A program made the translations under genes and the position numbers. From the NCBI RefSeq assembly GCF_005239225.2, contig NC_133300.1, positions 11,127,875-11,191,874 of the forward strand: a stretch of 64,000 bases of DNA. The letters are read 5' to 3'. Source of the stretch: Populus alba. Its lineage: Eukaryota > Streptophyta > Magnoliopsida > Malpighiales > Salicaceae. Under the pieces are notes generated by a model. That model worked only from the letters and a program-made list of their open reading frames with translations. It did no database searches and was not told where the DNA came from. This document shows, in pieces, positions 58,139-64,000 of this stretch (position 1 is its first letter; every line of letters begins with the position of its first letter).

Positions 58139-58887
58139 TGATATGTCCAGCCCAATACTAGCCTTGTTAGGCTTGTTTTATTTCCTAATGCTACAAGGAT
58201 AAAAAGCCAGCAATTTATTCTCTTAATTAAGTAAGGAAGTTGGCCATATCTTACTCCTAAAAAGGGAAAGACTATTTAATGCTTTTCCTAACATAGGAAG
58301 GAAACTAATTAAATCAGCAACAAAGGAGGAAATTTATCCAAGCTAATCAAGGACATCAAAGGAAAGGGGGCAGCAACACAAATTTGATTCTAGCATATTA
58401 GGATGGTAATTTTTGGATTTTTATTATTTTTATTATTTTCTTCTTAGTTTTTGGGTTATTATTACTTATTAGGGTCAATTGTAAGTGGGCTTCATATAAG
58501 TCCACCTAAGGGGGGTCCATTAGGGTTTCTTTAAGTCTAGAGTCAGTATAAATAGAGGCATAACCAAACATGTAAGGTTACGTAATTTTTAGATCAATAA
58601 ACTTCTTTGCAGCACTTGTGTGTTGGTGGGATAATCTCCCTTCCTTGGTTCTCTAAAGAACTGAAAACGACTTATCGAAGAGCAACTGGCTTCGTGGCGT
58701 CATCCTTATCCTTTTCGTTAGCGAATCAATATTCGTTAGGTGGGGGTCTTCATTTCCAATAGTGTTGGTGCCTAGGTACAAGTTATCTTTGTGTCACACT
58801 CCTATCAAACTTCATTTACTTGGCTTTCCGGGAATTGGTGTCTTTGCGTGTGGATTGCGTGACCACGTGATCACGAGGTTCGCACCA
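58139..58887 (+). repeat. 3' LTR of element G (type B)
   Basis: Starts TGATATGTCCAGCCC after GGAACAAGGGGT (polypurine tract) and ends GGTTCGCACCA. Contains TATAAATA at 58547-58554 and the GTGACCACGTGATCACGAGG block at 58859-58878. Related to 20637-23191. Confidence 0.85.
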
Positions 58888-60180
58888 CCTTGTTTCCTGT
58901 TGAAAAGACATGATATTTTGTTGCAAGGTCACAGTGTTGGAAGCTAATGTTTTCATCATTTCACGAAGATCATCACTAGACGACGACCCAATAACATTGA
59001 ATTTGTGAATAGAGGGGGCTGTCTCGCTTGATAATTCTGTTGGGATTGAAATCCATGGGGATGGTTTGTTGAGTTAGGTTCCCATATAGCATAAGTCTGG
59101 ATGATCTCTCAATCAATCCGGGATTGTATGTGTTGAAAAAGGGATCATATTTATGCTAGGGCTGTCCATTGAATCCTCCATCAACTACATGAACATGTTC
59201 AATGTAATCTTCTTGCATTGTTGGGCACAAATAGAAGGTATGTCCTTGTAAGGTGATGCTACAAACTTTTACCTTCTATACATTTCCACAAGCCAAAGAA
59301 CACATAAGAGAAGTAAAATCATTATCTTTATTTTCAAGGTTAGAAATACTTACCTCATTTACTCGTTTGTTTGCAAAGTCTCCTCACGTGCGAAATTGCT
59401 TCGATTTGGCTGCTATATTTGAGATCAATTGGCGTGCAACCCCGGGTGTCTTATCTACTAATGCCCTTTCACTTGCCGTATCAATGATACTACGGCCAGT
59501 CGGCATTAATCCTTCATAGAAATATTAAATGAGCAATTGATCGGGTATCTAATGGTGAGGGCATTGAATGCACAGTTGCTCAAATTTTTCCCAATACTCA
59601 GAAAGTCCTCTATGAGATTGTCGAATCCCATATATTTCTTTCCTTATGTTGGCAACTTGAGATGCTGGGAAATACTTTACAAGGAAAATCTTATTCATGG
59701 CATTCCACGTTCCAATGGAACCTGGGAGAATAGAGAAAAACCATGTCTTTGCTGCCCCTTTTAAAGAGAAAGGGAAAGCTTTCAACTTAACCTATTCTTT
59801 GTCAACTCCATTCGGTTTCTTGCCAATGCAAATCATATGGAACTTCTTGAGATGAGTATAAGGATCTTCACCTACAAGACCATTGAATGTTCGTAGCAAA
59901 TGTATAAAACAAGATTTGAGCTCGAAGTTTACATTATTATCAATGTTGATGCACCATTGAATGTTGGTAGCAAATATATAAAACAATGTTGATTTTCCAC
60001 ATTAGGAGCAGCAAGCTCCTTGAGTGTTTGTTGTCGTTCAACAACCATAATGTTGACGCGAGCTTCCTTTCGTAACCTGCGTAAAGTCTTTTCTGTTTCC
60101 AGATCCACCTACACTTGAATCTGGTTAGTAGAACGAGTTATGGGCATAAATTATCAAGAAAACTCAAAAGAAACAACCAC
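58888..60180 (-). pseudogene. Element I gag
   Basis: Minus-strand frames 59792-59986 and 59549-59785 give NVNFELKSCFIHLLRTFNGL, VGEDPYTHLKKFHMIC, LKAFPFSLKGAAKTWF and NKIFLVKYFPASQVANIRKE, with GLSEYWEKFEQLCIQCPHH. These are the capsid motifs of Athila/Tat gag. Further left, YFYEGLMPTGRSIIDTASGK and the NHPHGFQ-type spacer are present with several stops. Not expressible as one protein. Confidence 0.8.
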
Positions 60181-60503
60181 ACAAGAGACAAAAAAAACAA
60201 TGCAAATTATACGAAAATCCTATGCTAAAAAACTAAAACTGCCTAAAAACCCTAGAAAAAAGAGGAATTTGACCTCAATAGGGTGGGGCTAGTGGTACAC
60301 CACTTGTCCTGTTTAGAATGTCATTTCTCTTAGGAAACAAAAGGCTGATACCTAATTCAACCAAAAAATATGTTTTGAACAATATCGTTGCCATAAATAA
60401 ACAGTACCGTAGTAAGCAAAAATTCTGTTTATTTTTTTTCCAGAAAAATAAATAACAATCATAACAAATTAAAATAATAGCACAAGAATTAACTAAAATT
60501 ACT

Positions 60504-60524
60504 TCCCTGGCAATGACGCCAAAA
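60504..60524 (-). other. Primer binding site of element I
   Basis: Minus-strand TTTTGGCGTCATTGCCAGGG, close to the TTTTGGCGCCGTTGCCGGGG consensus of Athila/Tat elements. Confidence 0.75.
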
Positions 60525-60526
60525 TT

Positions 60527-63094
60527 TGTTGCATGTCGCGGTCGCACAAATTAATTACCCTACCTTCAAACATAACTCATAAGATACTATAAAGCAAGCA
60601 AAGGGTTAATCCCACGAGGAAGGTTCAAGTCAGATTTTCATACTAGATGATATGCAATATGAGGGGGGGTTTGGATGTTATCAAGGCTAAAGAAAAAAAA
60701 ACAGAAAACTATCAAATGAAATTTAATAAAATAAGAAAGCTATCAAGAGAACAAACCTTAGTCGCAAGCACACATCCACCTATAAAAATCAGAACTAATC
60801 ATGGAAACAAAACATCAATTTATTTTTTGAATATTTATCTCTTCTTAACATTGGTTAGCTAATGGATCCGTCGTATAACTAACCATAACCATTAAACAAC
60901 CACAGTATCCGCACTAGTAATTTAATTTAATAGCATCCTTAAGAACTTGATATGGTGCAGCCCTGTGATACGACCCAAGTAAGGTTAGTTTCGGATTTTG
61001 GCGTAAAAAGCGCAACAGTCCAGGTTTACAGCAATAGTCACAATTCTCAATCTGACCGTTGGATCGGGCTAATATTTTATGTGGACTCTCCAGACATATC
61101 TTACTACCTTGGGTTAACAATTCAGGTCAATCGGAGTTCGGGAAGGAACCGCAATACTGGTCAACAGAGGTTGTACAGATTTTGTTATTTACTTCCATTT
61201 GACTTGTGGACTTCCTATTTTGTTAGGATTCTTTTCCTACAAGGATGTGGCAGCTCGTTTTGGGAATTTCCTAGTTCCACAAGGATCTTTAATGAGCTGC
61301 AATATAATCTACAAGTGTGGCAGTGATTCATTAATGTTTCAGAATCCTTTTCTTATAAGGATTCCGTATTCATCCTAGCTACACAAGGAAAGAAGGGCTA
61401 GTGGTATTTAATGACATATTAGTTATTTTTATTATTTTCTTTCATGTTTGGGCTTAATTAAAACTTTGTTTTGAGTTAGGGTACAAGGCTTGTTTGGATC
61501 AGGTTATGGGCTTTTCAGTTTAGGGTTTTGGGTCAGTTTTGAGTGGACCTCATATAAGTCTGCATAAGGGGTCCATCAGGGTTAATTTTTCAAGAACTAT
61601 TTAAACTCATGTAAGGCAAAATTTTGGCAGTTTTGATGAATATTATCCTGAATTTTTCAGTTTTAACGTGTGAGAGTGATTCTTGCATTCTTTAGTTCTT
61701 GAACGAACTGAATCTGACTTATCGAAGATTAACTGGTTTCATGGCATCATTCTACTCATTCCAATAGTGTTGGTGCCTTGGGGAAAGTTTCTATTGTGTC
61801 ACACTCCTATTAGACCTATTTCAGGTTTTCGGGATCAGATCTCAATCTTGAATGTGGGTTGCGTGACCACGTGATCACGAGGTTCGCATCAGAACTAGAT
61901 AAGTTGATTAATCAAGAAAACATAATTGTTCACAGTCTATGTTTGATCATTGAATGTCCTCCTTAAGATTAATAATGTAGAGCCGCCAAAATTATTAAAC
62001 TTAGTTGCTTCACAATTTCATATACCACAACTCCAGTTTTGATATCAAACTTAGCAATAGATTGTCTACAATTATAACTTAGAGTCTACTCTAGCAATTA
62101 AAATAAACAATAATAGGAAAAATAAGCATAGGAGACCAAACATATTCATCATATAAACTGAAAAGAAAATATAAAATAAATCTCAGAGTTCTTGAAATCC
62201 GAAGGTTTTCGTGTCCAATCAACCAAGAAAACAAGTTTAGCCTTGCATGTTTGTTGAACAACTAATCAAAAAGGAGGAATGCATGATTTCAGGTTTCTTA
62301 TAAGAGGGGGGCCTTTTTCTCCTCTTGGCTGGTTGCCCCCTTCTCTTCTCTCATTCATTTTATATCCTAGGAAACCCTAGTCTATATTTTACAAAATAGT
62401 CCTCCATTAAGTAGATAATTTACATTTAAGTACTTCAATAACTATTTTTCTTATAAAAGGAGAAATACCTTTGCATGAAACCTTCAAGCTTTGACTTAAA
62501 GGAGCTAATTGTTGAAATAAAAACTTGGAAATCGGTTTAGATGCTTTGGAAAGTAATTTGGACTCGTTTTTTCACGAAACCTCCTTGCTAGTAGAATTCA
62601 GTTGTCATTTTTAAAAAACTCATATCTCCCTCATATAACATCTTTTTAGGTTGCAATTTGGAGTGTTGATAGGAATTTGGGTAAGGAATCCAAAAACATT
62701 GTGTTTGCATCAATTGGACTTCTGTAGCTCCACATATTAAAGTTGGATGGATGAAAGTCAACATTGGTAGATTGCAAGATTTGACTTTGAAGGATGTTAT
62801 TTCCATGCTCTTTCTTATTTTATTTTCTTTCCTTAGATGTCCAGAAAGGTATGGATATTAGCTTTTTAATGGCACTGGAATCACTTCATTTCAACCTCTA
62901 GAGCTCACGCTTTGCACAAAACATCAACTGAAGGTCAAATCTGCCAATTATCTCCAATGTACTTCTTTTTGTATCTTTCATCCAAAAGTACCTTTAAGAC
63001 ATAAAATAAAGAATATCAAGGCATTATATATAAAAAAAATAGGCAAAACACTAGTTAAATATGGGTGAAACTATCGAATAATATGGTTGCATCA
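60527..63094 (-). repeat. 5' LTR of element I, containing a solo LTR
   Basis: The minus strand starts TGATGCAACCATATTATTCG at 63094 and ends CGCGACATGCAACA at about 60527. Without the nested LTR it is about 1.6 kb. The end next to the PBS could instead be at 60530. The other LTR is absent, so the start rests on TG..CA and length. Confidence 0.6.
60948..61891 (+). mobile_element. Solo LTR (type A1) nested in the element I LTR
   Basis: TGATATGGTGCAGCCC..GGTTCGCATCA, 944 bp, with exact duplications GAACT at 60943-60947 and 61892-61896. Confidence 0.93.
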
Positions 63095-63818
63095 TTTTGA
63101 ATTCACTCCAAGTCTATGTCACAGTATCCCTCCTGGATTGCATCACCTCCTACCATGACTGGGCTTTATCTGTTAGCAACTATGTAGCATAATTCACCCG
63201 CCAATCCTCGAGTACTCTCATTTGAGTCATAGCGTTCTCTACTTTTCGCATCCATCTACCTGCAATCTCTGTATCTTGTTCGCCCAAAAAGGGCTCACAT
63301 CTTAACTCTCTCATACTTTTTACAGTCTGCATTAGATCAATTACTTGTCAGAATCAATAGCAATAGGGGCCGCTGGAGTTGTCAGTAGTACTGAAACTAC
63401 TGGTGCTCTTAGGGCTATTGGAGCTACTATATTAGGCATAGACTTGATCACGACTCTAACTATCTAGGCAATTAAGACAACGTCCGTAACAAGAATAGGG
63501 GCTACTGTCGGCACCGCTGGTGCCGCTCTTTGTTCTTGTGGTCCAACTCTCTAAGGTGGTAAATCCCAGCTTGAATAGAACCAACCCCAGCTTGGAGTCT
63601 AGATAACTCATCAACACTTGGCTGATGAGATGCTGGCGATACATGCGAAGCAATGTCCTCTAGAGGATCCTCTCGCAGCCTATAAGCAAATCCAATATCC
63701 TAATCTCCCCCCCCCTCACTAAAGAGGGATTAAAAGCCACACCTTTTCTTGTTTGCACCATCCTGAAATAATCCAACAGTCATAAGGTTTTCATTTCAAT
63801 ATCCTAAACCTGATATAG
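63095..63818 (-). pseudogene. Gag relic of a further gypsy element
   Basis: It lies between the element I LTR and a PBS at 63819. The minus strand has short frames (63456-63653; HVSPASHQPSVDELSRLQAG) and later RYRDCR(stop)MDAKSRERYD. Position and content suggest the start of gag, riddled with stops. Family not assigned. Confidence 0.5.
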
Positions 63819-63830
63819 GCTTTAATACCA
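63819..63830 (-). other. Primer binding site-like sequence of the right-edge element
   Basis: Minus-strand TGGTATTAAAGC, a decayed form of TGGTATCAGAGC, three bases after the LTR end. Confidence 0.6.
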
Positions 63831-63832
63831 AA

Positions 63833-64000
63833 TGTAACATCCCCATTATCGAAACCAACGCATCAACCAAAAAAAAAAAACATGGTAATTTTTTTTTTTG
63901 ACTTTATTTTTCTTTGTTGAACTCATACAAAGTTTATTGAAATTTCTACCGAAATATTGCCAGAGTTTCCCCTATACCGGGAGGTCCCAAGTTATCAACA
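63833..64000 (-). repeat. 5' LTR end of the right-edge gypsy element, runs off the window
   Basis: On the minus strand the LTR ends ..GGGGATGTTACA at 63833, the common end of a large class of plant gypsy LTRs. It extends past 64000. Confidence 0.65.

Larger units (their letters stand above)
53373..58887 (+). mobile_element. Gypsy element 'G', 5'-truncated, with 3' LTR
   Basis: Plus-strand order gag, zinc knuckle, protease, RT, RNase H, integrase and 3' LTR. The 5' LTR, leader and gag start are missing at 53373. Its gag subtype and LTR type equal those of element B, so both belong to one family, distinct from D and F mainly in gag and U3. Confidence 0.87.
58888..63094 (-). mobile_element. Athila/Tat-like element 'I': gag and 5' LTR
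   Basis: Minus-strand LTR (60527-63094), PBS (60504-60524) and gag (58888-60180). It is cut on the left by the G LTR at 58887. The integrase fragment at 52785-53090, same strand, could be its far end, in which case G is nested in I and most of I pol is deleted. Confidence 0.68.

Noticed and set aside
1..64000. tRNA, rRNA, or a bacterial-type operon or defence system
   Set aside because: No cloverleaf, rRNA motif or operon layout was seen. The only tRNA-related sequences are retroelement primer binding sites.

Overview
The window is nuclear DNA of a flowering plant, most likely a eudicot. It holds one conserved plant gene with spliced exons, and almost everything else is layered transposable elements: Ty3/gypsy LTR retrotransposons, solo LTRs, hAT DNA transposons and a LINE. 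Nothing bacterial, organellar or viral was seen. A woody eudicot is plausible, but that is only an impression.

Left edge (1-2241, minus strand): the 5' end of an XPG/UVH3 DNA-repair nuclease gene, running off the window. Nine exons can be placed with consistent splice sites. The block coding KLDEM / LAAS..EEMIL / [10 protein letters not shown] occurs twice, so the gene appears to carry a tandem exon duplication. Only 232 bp upstream of its start codon lies a 4.9-kb hAT element (2474-7363) with terminal inverted repeats and a perfect 8-bp target duplication. Its transposase gene has two frameshifts. A 925-bp non-autonomous relative sits at 40475-41399.

Middle (7372-23191): AT-rich remnants, a chimeric LTR (9243-10265), an Ogre/Tat-like remnant (to 14030), and an Athila/Tat-like element (14031-20636) killed by many CAA, CAG and TGG to stop changes. 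Next comes a minus-strand gypsy element, 'B', whose 3' LTR (20637-23191) contains a solo LTR of the preceding element with a CTAAA target duplication.

23192-42436: the body of B is split by a 13.8-kb nested complex, 'D' (about 25718-39482). D carries a 5'-truncated LINE with a 15-bp target duplication, a solo LTR, and a 6.7-kb head-to-tail array of a single LTR (29886-36582, unit about 961 bp). Array units are joined by 12 bp that read as part of the primer binding site plus two bases matching the polypurine-tract side of the LTR. I consider this the most unusual structure in the window.

42437-52784: complex 'F', a minus-strand gypsy element with the best-preserved pol ORF (44085-45968), joined through a shared LTR to a second partial element. 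52785-64000: an Athila-type integrase tail, a plus-strand gypsy element 'G' (53373-58887), an Athila/Tat-like gag and LTR 'I' (58888-63094) with another nested solo LTR, and the start of one more gypsy element at the right edge.

The gypsy LTRs look modular. At least two U3 types are paired with one R-U5 type, and one of those U3 types is paired with a second R-U5. No autonomous intact element was found: each has stops, frameshifts, deletions or missing LTRs.
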